From NCBI GenBank assembly GCA_009782615.1, contig WRIS01000003.1, positions 89,133 through 153,132 of the forward strand: 64,000 nucleotides of DNA. The letters are read 5' to 3'. The position numbers and the translations under genes were made by a program. Under the pieces are notes generated by a model. It had not been told where the DNA came from, made no database searches, and saw only the letters and a list, made by a program, of their open reading frames with translations. Shown piece after piece: positions 19,400 through 28,624 of this stretch. Source of the stretch: Eggerthellaceae bacterium (GTDB lineage Bacteria; Actinomycetota; Coriobacteriia; Coriobacteriales; Eggerthellaceae). Each line of letters starts with the position of its first letter. The stretch's first letter is position 1.

Positions 19400-19987
19400 C
19401 TAAAGCTCTTTCAAACAAGGATTCGCGCGGTCTTTTTCACTCAAAACATAGGCGCAATCAAGCGGCGGCCAGGAAATATTTACGTCCACATCGCTCCACA
19501 AAAGACCGCCCTCGTCCCCTGGTCGATAAACATCGTCGCACTTGTAGGCGAATTCAGCCGTTTGCGAAAGCACGAGAAAGCCGTGGGCGAACCCGCGCGG
19601 AATAAAGAATTGCCGCCTGTTTTCGGCACTTAAGACTACGCCTTCCCATTTTCCGTAGCTTGGGCTATCTTTTCGCAGGTCAACAGCAACATCAAAGACC
19701 TCGCCCGAGACCACTCGCACCAGTTTTGCTTGCGGGCGGGCTATCTGGAAATGCAAGCCGCGTAAAACGCCTTTGCTCGAGGACGATTGATTATCTTGTA
19801 CAAATTCCGCATCAATTCCGCCAACAAGGAAATCGGAGCGCTTGTAGGTTTCCATGAAATAGCCGCGTTCATCCCCAAAACAAGCAACGTCAACTATCTT
19901 TACCCCTTCAAGCGAAGTATTGGTAAAGGTGAAGTTTCCCGAGGTGATTGCCAGGGCAGCTGCCATGCCTGAAGAAGCTTGTGTCAT
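19400..19987 (-). CDS. rmlC: dTDP-4-dehydrorhamnose 3,5-epimerase
   Basis: RmlC epimerises dTDP-4-keto-6-deoxyglucose at C3 and C5. The 195-aa cupin protein contains GDERGYFMETYK, the active-site region VLRGLHFQIARPQAKLVRV, and FIPRGFAHGFLVLS with the catalytic His. It overlaps rmlB by 4 bp and lies 7 bp before the glycosyltransferase. Confidence 0.95.
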   Translation of the reverse strand: MTQASSGMAAALAITSGNFTFTNTSLEGVKIVDVACFGDERGYFMETYKRSDFLVGGIDAEFVQDNQSSSSKGVLRGLHFQIARPQAKLVRVVSGEVFDVAVDLRKDSPSYGKWEGVVLSAENRRQFFIPRGFAHGFLVLSQTAEFAYKCDDVYRPGDEGGLLWSDVDVNISWPPLDCAYVLSEKDRANPCLKEL

Positions 19988-21054
19988 GAACGGCTCCCAT
20001 ACATAGTTTGGTAATAGTCTTGATAGGCTCCACTGGTGACGTGATCAACCCATTCCTTGTTGTCCAAATACCACTGTATGGTTGCTACGATTCCGCGTGC
20101 AAAGGGGGTTTCGGGGTACCACCCCAAGTCTGCCTTGATTTTATCAGGTGCAATGCCGTAGCGCCGATCGTGCCCTTTGCGATCTTGCACGTATTCGATG
20201 AGTTGTTCGTCAATCGCCGCATCCCCGAGCGCTTTCGAAACTTCAGCAATAATGGTTTTCACGATAAAGATATTGGGGTGTTCGTTGTGCCCGCCGATGT
20301 TGTACACTTCGCCCTTCACGCCTGCCTCAATCACAGCATCTATCGCCTTGCAATGATCTTCAACATAAAGCCAGTCGCGCACGTTAAGCCCATCCCCGTA
20401 CACGGGTAGTTTTTTGTGTTGTAAGGCGTTGTTAATCATGAGCGGGATGAGTTTTTCGGGAAACTGGAAGGGGCCGTAATTGTTCGAACAGCGGGTGATG
20501 TTGATGGGGAATTGATAGGTGTCGCCATACGCAAGCACGAACATGTCAGCAGCAGCCTTGCTTGCCGAATAGGGGCTATGGGGCGAAATGGGCGTGTCTT
20601 CCCGAAAGAATGCTTGAGGATCGTCCAAAGGCAGCGAGCCGTAGACCTCATCAGTTGAAACCTGCAAGAATTTATGCGCGCCGTAGTCGTCTTCGCCTTG
20701 CTGCCAAGCCGCACGGGCAATGTTGAGCAAGTTCACCGTGCCCATCACGTTGGTGTGCGCAAAAACTCCTGGGTCGGTAATTGAGCGGTCGACGTGGGAT
20801 TCTGCGGCAAAGTTCACCACGTAGTCGGGTGCATAGCGCTCAAAAAGGCTTGTCATCGCAGAAGTGTCGCAGATATCTGCCTGCACGAAGATATGACGGG
20901 TATCATCAAGCGTGCTTTTCAGGTTCTCAAGGTTGCCCGCATAGGTGAGCTTGTCGACGTTGATAATGCGGATGTCGGCATACTTTTGCAGCATATACAA
21001 CACGAAATTCGAGCCAATGAACCCAGCTCCCCCGGTCACCAGATAGGTTTTCAT
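19984..21054 (-). CDS. rmlB: dTDP-glucose 4,6-dehydratase
   Basis: RmlB is an NAD-dependent short-chain dehydrogenase-like enzyme making dTDP-4-keto-6-deoxyglucose. It has N-terminal GGAGFIGSNFV (the GxxGxxG NAD site), VSTDEVYGSLPLDD, and the catalytic YSASKAAADM (YxxxK). It is 356 aa, slightly longer than average but complete. It lies 5 bp after rmlD. Confidence 0.96.
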   Translation of the reverse strand: MKTYLVTGGAGFIGSNFVLYMLQKYADIRIINVDKLTYAGNLENLKSTLDDTRHIFVQADICDTSAMTSLFERYAPDYVVNFAAESHVDRSITDPGVFAHTNVMGTVNLLNIARAAWQQGEDDYGAHKFLQVSTDEVYGSLPLDDPQAFFREDTPISPHSPYSASKAAADMFVLAYGDTYQFPINITRCSNNYGPFQFPEKLIPLMINNALQHKKLPVYGDGLNVRDWLYVEDHCKAIDAVIEAGVKGEVYNIGGHNEHPNIFIVKTIIAEVSKALGDAAIDEQLIEYVQDRKGHDRRYGIAPDKIKADLGWYPETPFARGIVATIQWYLDNKEWVDHVTSGAYQDYYQTMYGSRS

Positions 21055-21059
21055 AAAGG

Positions 21060-21950
21060 CTAGTCCCCCAATTCAGGTAAGTTTTTCAAATAGTTGTCTA
21101 AAGCATCTTGCCAGGTGCGCATTTCATCGCCAATCGTGTCTTGCAAATGCTTGTTTTGAAGCGAGGAAAACGCGGGGCGTTTCGCGGGACGCGGAAAATC
21201 TTGCGTAGAACACGGAGTTTTTTCACACGAAATATGCGCTCCATCCACGATGGCACACGCAAAATCAAACCAGCTGCAAGTACCGTTGTTCGTACAGTGA
21301 TAAATTCCGTAGTTTTCCGTTTCAGCGATTTTGAGTATTTCATAGGCAAGGTCGTTTGCCGAGGTGGGGTTTCCCACCTGGTCATCAACCACCTTGATGG
21401 CACCCGTTTCTTGCGCCAGCTTAAGAATAGTTTTCACGAAGTTTTTGCCCACATAACCATAGAGCCACGCTGTACGTATGACGAAGTGCCGTGCGTTTGC
21501 CTGAGCAACCAAGCGCTCCCCCGCAAGTTTTGTGCGTCCATAAGCGCTTTGCGGGTCGGGCGCGTCGCTTTCAATGCGGTCGGTGGCATCGTCACCCGAA
21601 AACACGTAGTCGGTCGAGATGTGAACGATTTTCGCATCCTGTTGCGCGGCGGCTGCAGCCAAATTCTTGGCACCTTCAGCATTGATTCGATAGGCGGCTT
21701 CTTCGTGTTCTTCGCACCCATCGACGTTGGTCATCGCAGCACAGTTAATGATAAGGTCAAACTTACCTTGCGAAACAAAGTGCTGAACGGCAAGGTTATC
21801 GGTAATGTCAAGATCGGCAACGTCGGTTTTTGTGACCTCTGCCCCTTGATAGGCGTTCGGAATAGCCCCGATTTCAGCGTATCCCGTTTCAAGCAGGCGC
21901 GAAAGCTCACATCCAAGCTGCCCGTTTGCACCACAGATGAGGATTTTCAT
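21060..21950 (-). CDS. rmlD: dTDP-4-dehydrorhamnose reductase
   Basis: RmlD performs the last reduction to dTDP-L-rhamnose. The 296-aa protein starts [16 protein letters not shown] (NAD(P) fingerprint), and has [11 protein letters not shown] and the YGRTKLAGE catalytic YxxxK. It overlaps rmlA by 4 bp. Confidence 0.95.
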   Translation of the reverse strand: MKILICGANGQLGCELSRLLETGYAEIGAIPNAYQGAEVTKTDVADLDITDNLAVQHFVSQGKFDLIINCAAMTNVDGCEEHEEAAYRINAEGAKNLAAAAAQQDAKIVHISTDYVFSGDDATDRIESDAPDPQSAYGRTKLAGERLVAQANARHFVIRTAWLYGYVGKNFVKTILKLAQETGAIKVVDDQVGNPTSANDLAYEILKIAETENYGIYHCTNNGTCSWFDFACAIVDGAHISCEKTPCSTQDFPRPAKRPAFSSLQNKHLQDTIGDEMRTWQDALDNYLKNLPELGD

Positions 21951-22855
21951 AGAATGTTTCCCCCTGGAGAAGTATGTATCCTGCCCTCGGCAACTTTCTT
22001 GAGGTGCTCGCCGTAGGGGGATTTCCCGTAACGTTCGGCACAGGCAAGCAAGCGTTCCTTGCTTATCCAGCCATTGAAGTAAGCGATTTCCTCTATCACC
22101 GAAATGGAAAGACCCTGGCTTTTTTCGACTACGCGAACAAATTCGCTTGCCTCAAATAGGGACTCCATGGTGCCCGTGTCAAGCCAGGCATACCCAAGGC
22201 CGAGCGTCACTACATTGAGCGTGCCTTCTTCCAGATACATTCGGTTAAGGTCGGTTATCTCGAGTTCACCGCGGTCAGAAGGTTTCACCTGCTTGGCGAA
22301 GTCACAAACGCGGTTGTCGTAGAAATACAACCCCGTAACGGCATAATTGCTTTTAGGAAGCTTCGGCTTTTCTTCAATGGAAATCGCGTTGAATTCTTCG
22401 TCGAATTCCACCACGCCATAGCGCTCGGGATCATCAACGTAGTAGCCAAATACCGTAGCGCCGCCCTTCCCTTCTGCCGTTTCGACCGCGCGCTTTAAGT
22501 GGCGCCCCAGGCCATTTCCGTAAAAAATGTTGTCGCCCAGCACAAGAGCACACGGGCTGTTATCGATGAAATCTTCGCCGATAAGGAAGGCTTGAGCCAA
22601 CCCATCAGGCGAGGGTTGTTCGGCATAGGAAAGATTTAGGCCGAAATCGCTCCCGTCTTTTAGGAGACGTTCGAAATTGGGCAAATCGGTAGGCGTTGAT
22701 ATGATGAGAATGTCCCTGATGCCTGCCATCATCAAAACCGACAGCGGGTAAAAAATCATCGGCTTGTCATAGACGGGCAGAAGCTGCTTGGATGTCACCG
22801 TAGTCAAAGGGTAAAGGCGTGTGCCTGATCCACCAGCTAAGATAATACCTTTCAT
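21947..22855 (-). CDS. rmlA: glucose-1-phosphate thymidylyltransferase
   Basis: RmlA makes dTDP-glucose, the first step to dTDP-rhamnose. The ATG at 22855 ([16 protein letters not shown]) is preferred, with GAGGAG 5 nt upstream; a TTG 12 nt earlier overlaps that site. The nucleotidyl motif [11 protein letters not shown] and [16 protein letters not shown] are present in 302 aa. It leads the rmlA-D-B-C-glycosyltransferase cluster, one operon by spacing. Confidence 0.96.
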   Translation of the reverse strand: MKGIILAGGSGTRLYPLTTVTSKQLLPVYDKPMIFYPLSVLMMAGIRDILIISTPTDLPNFERLLKDGSDFGLNLSYAEQPSPDGLAQAFLIGEDFIDNSPCALVLGDNIFYGNGLGRHLKRAVETAEGKGGATVFGYYVDDPERYGVVEFDEEFNAISIEEKPKLPKSNYAVTGLYFYDNRVCDFAKQVKPSDRGELEITDLNRMYLEEGTLNVVTLGLGYAWLDTGTMESLFEASEFVRVVEKSQGLSISVIEEIAYFNGWISKERLLACAERYGKSPYGEHLKKVAEGRIHTSPGGNIL

Positions 22856-23057
22856 GTATCTCCTCAAAGAAAGCGCTCAAGAATCATTTACTAACTTTAC
22901 GATTATATAAAAAGCCGTTATAGGGAGACACGCTAAAATGCGTTTGCCCATAAAAATACTCTAAGGCAGGAAAAGCGGGTTGGGCAGTAGTGGCCTGAGG
23001 GACAAAAACGGGATGGTTCACCACATGTCCAAACCAGTCAGCGAGGGTTTCTCCACC

Positions 23058-23101
23058 CGTCTTTGCGAGGAATGAGTGTAGCGAATGACAAAGCAATCTA
23101 G
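23058..23101 (+). repeat. dispersed GTCATTGCGA-type repeat copy, diverged
   Basis: The sequence CGTCTTTGCGAGGAATGAGT...GACAAAGCAATCTAG matches the dispersed repeat also seen at 7986-8020. It lies in the gene-free 22868-23154 interval. Confidence 0.45.
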
Positions 23102-23129
23102 TCAATGATATGCAGGTTGAAGAATAAAA

Positions 23130-23153
23130 AACGGGAGCTTTGCTCCCGTTTTT
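23130..23153 (-). terminator. rho-independent terminator after the solute-binding protein gene
   Basis: The hairpin AACGGGAG-CTTTG-CTCCCGTT has T/A tracts on both sides and can end transcription in either direction. It directly follows the lipoprotein stop codon. Confidence 0.75.
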
Positions 23154-23154
23154 G

Positions 23155-24102
23155 TTACCATTCGTCGTCTTCGTCGTCCCATTCGTCGTCGCCTTCATCC
23201 TCTTCGTCGTCGGCGGGTTCGGGCTCAGGCGCAGGTGGCGGTGGAGGAGTTTCTTGGGTAACAACCCCTTCCGTAAAGGGAACACCTGTCAAGTCAATCG
23301 GATTACCGAGCCACTTGACTTCAACCAAATCAATCACACCATTTGAGGTTAGTTTTACGAGCACGTCGCTGATAATCTGCTTCAATTCAGTGTTTTCCTC
23401 AAGAACGCCCACCGCATAACCGTTGGGCTTTTGTAGAAGGGCAATGATCGAAACATTGACGCGAGGGGAACTTGAATAAGCAGCATAAGTGCCGATGACC
23501 GCATCAGCCGCTGCATAGGAAACCGAACCGTTCGCCAGGTCACTAAAGACCGTTTTCAAATCGGGCGAAGAAACCAAAGATTCTTCCCCGTATTGCTTAT
23601 TGACTTCCCAAGCACTCATGGAAGAGGACTGGGCGGCAATGCGCGCAGCAGAATCTTGGGTGGGAACCATCACTTCGGGCGACATCGCAAAAAGGGCGAC
23701 ACCGCTTTGGATATAGGCTTCCGAACGCCAACACGTGATTGCCGTGTCTGCCTTGTCAACACCCATAACGATGTCAACGCGATTAGGATTATCAGCAGCA
23801 AGCGCGGCATCGTAGTCGGTGCCTACCGAAACAAGCTCAAGTTTCAAGCCGAGCTCATCGGCGAGCGCTGCGGCAATATCCACATTAAGCCCAATGATGG
23901 TATCTGCCGGCTTTCCTGCAAAAGGAGAATTTTCAATATCAACGCCCACGCGCAAAACGCCATTTTTTGCTATCGTTGGAGCGAACACTATGGGTTGTTT
24001 GTCTTGTGGCGTATATTCTTCCGTGTTACACCCAGTAAGCACCGAAAGCATACCCAAGCCAAGCATCACACTGAGAAGCAGCATTCCAAAACGCTTTATC
24101 AC
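23155..24102 (-). CDS. family 3 extracellular solute-binding lipoprotein
   Basis: The GTG at 24102 with GGAGG upstream gives a 315-aa product. A lipoprotein signal ends at the lipobox LTGC (about residue 24). An SBP_bac_3 domain follows (GVLRVGVDIENSPFAGK, IIGLNVDIAAALADELGL, VDIVMGVDKADTAIT), a fold that binds amino acids or similar small ligands. The C-terminus is a PPPPPAPEPEP linker and an Asp/Glu/Trp-rich tail (DDEWDDEDDEW). No permease or ATPase genes lie beside it, so it may be an orphan receptor. Confidence 0.85.
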   Translation of the reverse strand: MIKRFGMLLLSVMLGLGMLSVLTGCNTEEYTPQDKQPIVFAPTIAKNGVLRVGVDIENSPFAGKPADTIIGLNVDIAAALADELGLKLELVSVGTDYDAALAADNPNRVDIVMGVDKADTAITCWRSEAYIQSGVALFAMSPEVMVPTQDSAARIAAQSSSMSAWEVNKQYGEESLVSSPDLKTVFSDLANGSVSYAAADAVIGTYAAYSSSPRVNVSIIALLQKPNGYAVGVLEENTELKQIISDVLVKLTSNGVIDLVEVKWLGNPIDLTGVPFTEGVVTQETPPPPPAPEPEPADDEEDEGDDEWDDEDDEW

Positions 24103-24435
24103 GAAACAGCCTCCATCTTTGACTCGAAACCTAAAATACGCCTCTTCCGACTGACCTAGTCTTTGCCCCCACACTCGCATACTGGGGGTGAGCCCGAAAG
24201 CCCACTGCCCTCTCGCCTGCTGCATCACTATGACACAATAACCAAGCGGTACGTCTTACTTCTAGGATGCGCCATGCTCACAACGCGCATAATGCCCACT
24301 GCTTACGTGGATCCTTTCGACCGCATCTGCCATGGATTTGGGATTACTCCCGCAACTACAGACTCGAAAGAAGCGAAGTCTAGTTTACCAGATTTGGGCG
24401 CAATACTTCGGGTTTTCTTGCGAGATTAAGAAACC

Positions 24436-24699
24436 TTTTTCTTCGAATCGCTCTTTGGTTTGCGTCGGAGCTGCGTCGGAACTGCAGCTGAGTTGCAGCT
24501 GGCTTGCGGCTGGTTTATGTCCAATTTGCATTCAACCCCCATCTAATCTGTATTCAGTCCGTGTCGAATTTGCGTTCAACCGCTGCCTAATCCGTATTCA
24601 ATCCGTGTCCAACTCTTATTCAATTCGTATTCAATTTGCATTCAATCCCCGTCTAATTCGTGCTCGATCCACATCCAATCGCTGCACAATATTCATCTA
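24436..24699. repeat. 11-bp-period degenerate tandem array, 24 units
   Basis: Twenty-four consecutive units of exactly 11 bp can be laid out with no register slip, for example ATTTGCATTCA, ATCCGTATTCA, ATTCGTATTCA, ATCCGTGTCCA. The 3' half converges on ATYYGTRTYCA; the 5' half is GC-richer (AACTGCAGCTG, AGTTGCAGCTG). It ends 35 bp before comF. One unit per helical turn suggests stacked protein-binding sites or a curved or phased DNA segment. Confidence 0.75.
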
Positions 24700-24733
24700 A
24701 GTTCTGCCATTAAAAAGCCTCTATTCTTGCTCC

Positions 24734-25504
24734 ATGATGTCCCGAACTCCTCATAGCACCCACCTGCGCAGTGCTGCCAGAGCCTATACGCACTCCCTTG
24801 CCGAAGTGTTCGCAGAAAGCATCTGGCCAACCCGCTGTGCTTTGTGTGACAAGCCCGGAGCGGTTCTTTGCGAAACCTGCCGCTTGAACCTTCCCTACAT
24901 CGATTATTGGAAGGCGTGCGTGCGCTGCGGTGCTCCCTTGGGCAAAATCCAGTGCAGTGAATGCAATCCTGTAACCTTGCAGCAACTAGGCGAAAAAGCG
25001 CCGCCTTTTGCACGCTGCGTTTGCGTGAGCGAATTTAACGGCGCCTCTTCTGCGATCGTCACCACCTACAAGGATCGGGGTGAGCGAAGGTTGGCAGATG
25101 AAATCGCGTGTATGCTTGCCGAGGTGATTCCCCCTGAATGGTTTCACGGTTGCAGCATTTCATTCATTCCCGCAACGCGACGCGCGCTGAGAAGGCGCGG
25201 CTTTGACCACGCTGAACTCTTGGCTGAAAAGCTGGCACAAAGGATGGATTCTTCCAGCGTTGCGCTTTTCGACCCGCCCGACAACAAAGACCAGCGCACC
25301 CTTTCGCGTAGTTTGCGCTTCGCCAACATGGATGAAAGTATCCGCCTAAAAGAAGGGCTCCTTCTTGGAAAAGCGCTACCTCAAGAGGTTCTACTCGTTG
25401 ATGACGTCTACACAACTGGGGTAAGCCTTATTACCGCTTGCAAAGCCTTACAAAACGCAGGAGTTGAAAACGTGTATTGTGCGACCTTTGCCCGCGTGTG
25501 GTAA
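24734..25504 (+). CDS. comF: ComF family phosphoribosyltransferase-like protein
   Basis: ComF proteins act in DNA uptake during competence in some bacteria. The 256-aa product has an N-terminal double zinc ribbon (CALCDKPG...CETC, CVRCGAP...CSEC) and a C-terminal PRT domain with VLLVDDVYTTGVSL, the PRPP-binding loop. It stands alone, with an 11-bp-period repeat array directly upstream. No other competence genes are in the window. Confidence 0.92.
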   Translation: MMSRTPHSTHLRSAARAYTHSLAEVFAESIWPTRCALCDKPGAVLCETCRLNLPYIDYWKACVRCGAPLGKIQCSECNPVTLQQLGEKAPPFARCVCVSEFNGASSAIVTTYKDRGERRLADEIACMLAEVIPPEWFHGCSISFIPATRRALRRRGFDHAELLAEKLAQRMDSSSVALFDPPDNKDQRTLSRSLRFANMDESIRLKEGLLLGKALPQEVLLVDDVYTTGVSLITACKALQNAGVENVYCATFARVW

Positions 25505-25693
25505 AAAGCAATGTTTCCTGTGCTCAAAAGCCCCTCAATAAATGCAGCAATTTTTTGACATAGTTGTTGATAGCTTGCTCGAAGAACCCAAACGAACTCG
25601 ACCAAAGTTACCAAGAAAAGATAGCCTTGATTTTCCTCGTTCAAACTTGCGAAGAATGCGTGAGCTCTGCGAGCCTAGGTCTTGTCGTCTTTT

Positions 25694-25840
25694 TTAATAA
25701 AACGGATCAATACTAAAACTGTCGGCCTCTTCACAGTTCACAAGGTAGTCGATCCGCAGCAAGAACTGTGCCCCCGCATAGGACTGCACGTCGCTGCCAA
25801 GGTTCCGGCACTCCCTGTTGACCAGTAGTTCGTATTTCAT
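25694..25840 (-). pseudogene. N-terminal remnant of a polysaccharide pyruvyl transferase-family gene
   Basis: A 48-codon ORF starts MKYELLVNRECRNLGSDVQS and continues YAGAQFLLRIDYLVN, the typical N-terminus of this family (normally over 300 aa), then stops. Its ATG overlaps the stop of the glycerophosphotransferase gene as ATGA, so it was once coupled to it. Nothing of the remainder is seen in 25505-25693. Confidence 0.6.
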
Positions 25841-27120
25841 CATGCATCACATATCCTGAGTATGTCGTCGACTATCCTCTTTGCAGCGTTGCCTTCCTCA
25901 TACGATCCGCGCTCAACCAGGAAATTCTTGCAATCTTCCTCGTATTTCCCTTGGTCGAACAGCTCGATGGCCCGCATAAGACCGTCATTGTCAGTTGACA
26001 GGGGAAAGGGTGTGATTTCAAGCGGGTAGTACAGTCCCCTCCCGCTGCTGTATTCCGCTAAGTCGTAAGCATACAGGAAGCCGGGCTTGGAGGTGAGCAC
26101 GTAGTCGCAGATCCAGCTGGAATAGTCCGTAATACCCACATCTGCCGCCAAGAGCAGCTCCTGCATATCCGGATAGTCCGTCGCATTGACAACCCCTGAC
26201 TTACCGCCAATGGATCCTTGTACCCCATATGAGCCCCTGTCGTGGAAATGGTAGCGTACCAACACTTGCCATTTCCCGCCAAAATGTGCTGCCAGATTCT
26301 GAAGAAGCCGTTCGTAGTCGATATCGTAGCCCTTGGTTGTCCCGCCCTCCCGAAAAGTCGGTGCGTAGAGCACAATCTTGGCTTTCCGATCGAACCCATA
26401 GTGGTTGCTGACTTTCTCCTTGATAGCCGCAACAAGGGCAGGGCTGCTGCTCACGAGGGGGTCGTTGCGCGCATGGCCATAGGGAAGGATGGCAGTCTTT
26501 GGCCAATGCGTCGTTTTGAAAACCTCGTCCTCAAAGGCACTGTTAGAGATACAGTAGTCGGTGAGACGTCCTGTCCTCTTTGCCACACGGCGCCACCTTC
26601 TACTGCGTACGTCGTTTTGTCCGATCCGTTTCAGCCCCATGGAGCCATGCCAGGTATTAAACCATATCTGTTCTTCTTTTTTGGGAAACCAGACCCACAT
26701 AAAGCACAGCGCATTGTCTACCCACACTTTTGACGAAGCCAGATCACGGAAGAATTCGGCAGAATATTTTGGAACCAGTTTGATGCCATCCGGGAAAGCG
26801 CTTCTATCGGTTTGTGTGCCAACAGCCCATACGACCTCGCAGCCGGCATTTCTTTTTAAGAGCTCTTCGCAGATATATTTCGGGTTGCACATATAGGTGT
26901 TCGAGTATGTCATGAACATAATTTTCCGGGGCTTGACCTTGGCGCCCACGGAGCAGACCATGCCGAAAGGCGTTGCGACAAGAAGGTGAAGACCTTTCAG
27001 GATCCTGACAACCTTGCTCCCCAGGCTCCTGACGACCTTGCTCCCCAGGAGCCTGTCAACGACATACGAGCCGTTGGGATTCCCTTGAAGAACCTTTGGA
27101 TGGATTGGGGTTTTGTCCAT
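25840..27120 (-). CDS. CDP-glycerol glycerophosphotransferase family protein
   Basis: TagB/TagF-type enzymes transfer glycerol-phosphate or related units in teichoic-acid-like wall polymer synthesis. The 426-aa protein has motifs FNTWHGSMGLKRIG and VLYAPTFREG, and near the end DYSSWICDY in the nucleotide-binding region. The N-terminus carries a small tandem duplication (LGSKVVR twice) from a roughly 24-bp DNA repeat. It is GC-richer than its neighbours and followed by a broken gene, which suggests acquisition by transfer. Confidence 0.85.
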   Translation of the reverse strand: MDKTPIHPKVLQGNPNGSYVVDRLLGSKVVRSLGSKVVRILKGLHLLVATPFGMVCSVGAKVKPRKIMFMTYSNTYMCNPKYICEELLKRNAGCEVVWAVGTQTDRSAFPDGIKLVPKYSAEFFRDLASSKVWVDNALCFMWVWFPKKEEQIWFNTWHGSMGLKRIGQNDVRSRRWRRVAKRTGRLTDYCISNSAFEDEVFKTTHWPKTAILPYGHARNDPLVSSSPALVAAIKEKVSNHYGFDRKAKIVLYAPTFREGGTTKGYDIDYERLLQNLAAHFGGKWQVLVRYHFHDRGSYGVQGSIGGKSGVVNATDYPDMQELLLAADVGITDYSSWICDYVLTSKPGFLYAYDLAEYSSGRGLYYPLEITPFPLSTDNDGLMRAIELFDQGKYEEDCKNFLVERGSYEEGNAAKRIVDDILRICDA

Positions 27121-27495
27121 TGACGCTCGCTTTCCAAAAGGCCTTACTTAGGTGGGCATAATTTCAACCGTTTTACGTTAACGATTTCAAATATTAATGG
27201 TTAATGATTATAGATACAAGGAATCCCGAGCAAGATATCTATGCCACCGTCAGAATTCTTCCATTTGCATCAAATTCCTGTCGCCCGCTAAGCGCCCAAC
27301 AGTGCAGCAGGCACCACGACAATGCCGCCCCCCCCCTTCGGCAGGCAAGGCTACCCGTTGTGACGGCTACGGCATCGGTTAGCTGTCCGCGCATCTTCTC
27401 GCGTAGGTTGCTCAGGTGTTTAGTGCCGGCATCGCTGACCATGGGAAAAAGCTTGACGTTTGATTCCCACTCAGGATGGCGCTGCTATAAACCTC
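27121..27495. other. gene-free interval
   Basis: About 375 bp between the glycerophosphotransferase gene and a lipoprotein gene. It holds short overlapping reading frames without recognisable similarity and an eight-C homopolymer near 27331. I see no supported gene, RNA or repeat here. Confidence 0.5.
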
Positions 27496-28032
27496 TTAAG
27501 AAGCATTCTTTACTTGTCGCCACTTCCCATTCTTTTTCACGAAAGAGTAGACCAAATCTTCCTCGCTGCTTGCACGATGACCAGTATATTTAGTAATCAC
27601 CGTTATTTCTTTCGCACTGTGCTGTATGCACGAACTAATTTTCTCTTCGGTCGAGGCATCGGCTACATTAAAACCAAAAAGCCTTTGTATTCCGGTATCG
27701 TCTTTGATAAGAACATCAGCTGTTATGAGCGCACCTGTTGGCATCGTTGCAGTTAAGACATACACGGGCGGGTAAGCCGTCACCTCGGCGACAGCGAATG
27801 CCTCTTTAAGACTGCTGTCTCTTACTGACGAAACCAAAAATGCCCTTAACTCTTCAACAGTTGCCGCATCGACAGGTTGCTGGTCTAGCACGCCTTGTGT
27901 TACTTCAGTAGCAGCTGAGGATTGTCCGTCGTCAACGGCCTTATCACCGCCGCAGGAAAATAGCCCGCCGCAACCAAGCGCAAGCAAAGCGACAACCACA
28001 ATAGCCTTTGTCCAAATAGTTTTACTTCTCAT
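27496..28032 (-). CDS. small lipoprotein, function unknown
   Basis: The start at 28032 (MRSKTIWTKAIVV) gives 178 aa. The signal helix ends in a lipobox-like LFSC (about residue 27). A mature region with a predicted alpha/beta fold follows, ending SFVKKNGKWRQVKN, reminiscent of small secreted domains of the DUF4878/NTF2-like type. That family guess is weak. It lies just left of the CRISPR mosaic. Confidence 0.65.
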   Translation of the reverse strand: MRSKTIWTKAIVVVALLALGCGGLFSCGGDKAVDDGQSSAATEVTQGVLDQQPVDAATVEELRAFLVSSVRDSSLKEAFAVAEVTAYPPVYVLTATMPTGALITADVLIKDDTGIQRLFGFNVADASTEEKISSCIQHSAKEITVITKYTGHRASSEEDLVYSFVKKNGKWRQVKNAS

Positions 28033-28202
28033 AACTTTGCTACCACCTCTCAAAACGTACATGAATTTTTTGATACTTAAGAACCAGGGCAGCAAAAAGC
28101 ATGCGCCGCCTGTGCCTTAATGTAGCTCGTATTCCATATTCTAACAAAGCGCCCCCCCCAGCAAGCACACCACCAAGAATGAAGCTCGAAGGCAGTGCGA
28201 GG

Positions 28203-28232
28203 TTACCAGTCAAAATGTCACTGCTCCAAAAC
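28203..28232 (-). CRISPR. degenerate terminal copy of the 36-bp type II-like repeat
   Basis: Thirty of the 36 repeat positions are kept with one substitution (AAAATG for AGAATG). The six bases that would complete its left end are lost. A decayed copy at one end normally marks the trailer, so the leader would have been to the right and transcription on the minus strand. Confidence 0.75.
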
Positions 28233-28331
28233 CAACTTGCTGTACAGGTCACAAGCCTAGCGCTTGAAGTAGCGGAAAAGAAAAACCGCTGCGAAAAGCG
28301 CAACGGTTAATCCAACATGGCTAATATAGCC

Positions 28332-28443
28332 AAAACCCGTGCGGTTGTCAAAGTTATTAGGCAGCCGCACAACCCTTGCCACTAACTATAACTAAAAACC
28401 TGTGCGATTGTCAAGGCTATTAGGCAGCCGCACAACCCTTGCC
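28332..28443 (+). repeat. two 49-50-bp direct repeats, each a hairpin
   Basis: Copies at 28332-28380 and 28394-28443 are near-identical and share TATTAGGCAGCCGCACAACC and CTTGCC. Each can fold through GTGCG...CGCAC pairing. They sit before a small phage-like gene start and could be regulatory RNA hairpins or protein-binding sites. Confidence 0.55.
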
Positions 28444-28489
28444 CCCAACAAACAGCCTGAACAAAAAGATAAACAAGAAAGGAACGACA

Positions 28490-28523
28490 ATGAAAATTAC
28501 AAAAGAACAAAGAGCGCTACTAG
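28490..28523 (+). pseudogene. 5' fragment of a small phage-like gene, cut at the repeat
   Basis: After an AAAGGA site the ATG at 28490 starts MKITKEQRALL and then meets the repeat at 28524. The frame stays open through repeat and spacer and stops on TGA inside the next repeat (28592-28594). Only 11 native codons remain. Confidence 0.5.
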
Positions 28524-28624
28524 GTTTGATTACCAGTCAGAATGTCACTGCTCCAAAACCTCAAGCTAAAATATCGAACACTCGACAAGTTTGATTACCA
28601 GTCAGAATGTCACTGCTCCAAAAC
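28524..28624 (-). CRISPR. type II-like mini-array 1 (2 repeats, 1 spacer)
   Basis: Repeats are at 28524-28559 and 28589-28624, with a 29-bp spacer between. The plus strand begins GTTTGATTACCAG and ends CTGCTCCAAAAC. On the minus strand it begins GTTTTGGAGC and ends AATCAAAC, the end pattern of type II repeats. No cas9 or tracrRNA was found in the window. Confidence 0.9.

Larger units (their letters stand above)
28233..28523. other. inter-repeat segment 0: end and start of small gene fragments
   Basis: This 291-bp stretch lies between the degenerate repeat and the first full repeat. It carries a 3' gene fragment (reading QLAVQVTSLALEVAEKKN to a stop near 28307), two hairpin-forming direct repeats, and the start of a small gene. 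It is the first of several gene-bearing segments occupying spacer positions. Confidence 0.6.

Noticed and set aside
24332..24700. A plus-strand frame across the 11-bp array as a repeat protein
   Set aside because: The 11-aa repeat pattern follows automatically from 11-bp repeats over 33 bp; no ribosome site and no family.
28040..28303. An 87-aa frame spanning the degenerate repeat as a gene
   Set aside because: It runs straight through the repeat and has no recognisable family; it is more likely a chance frame.
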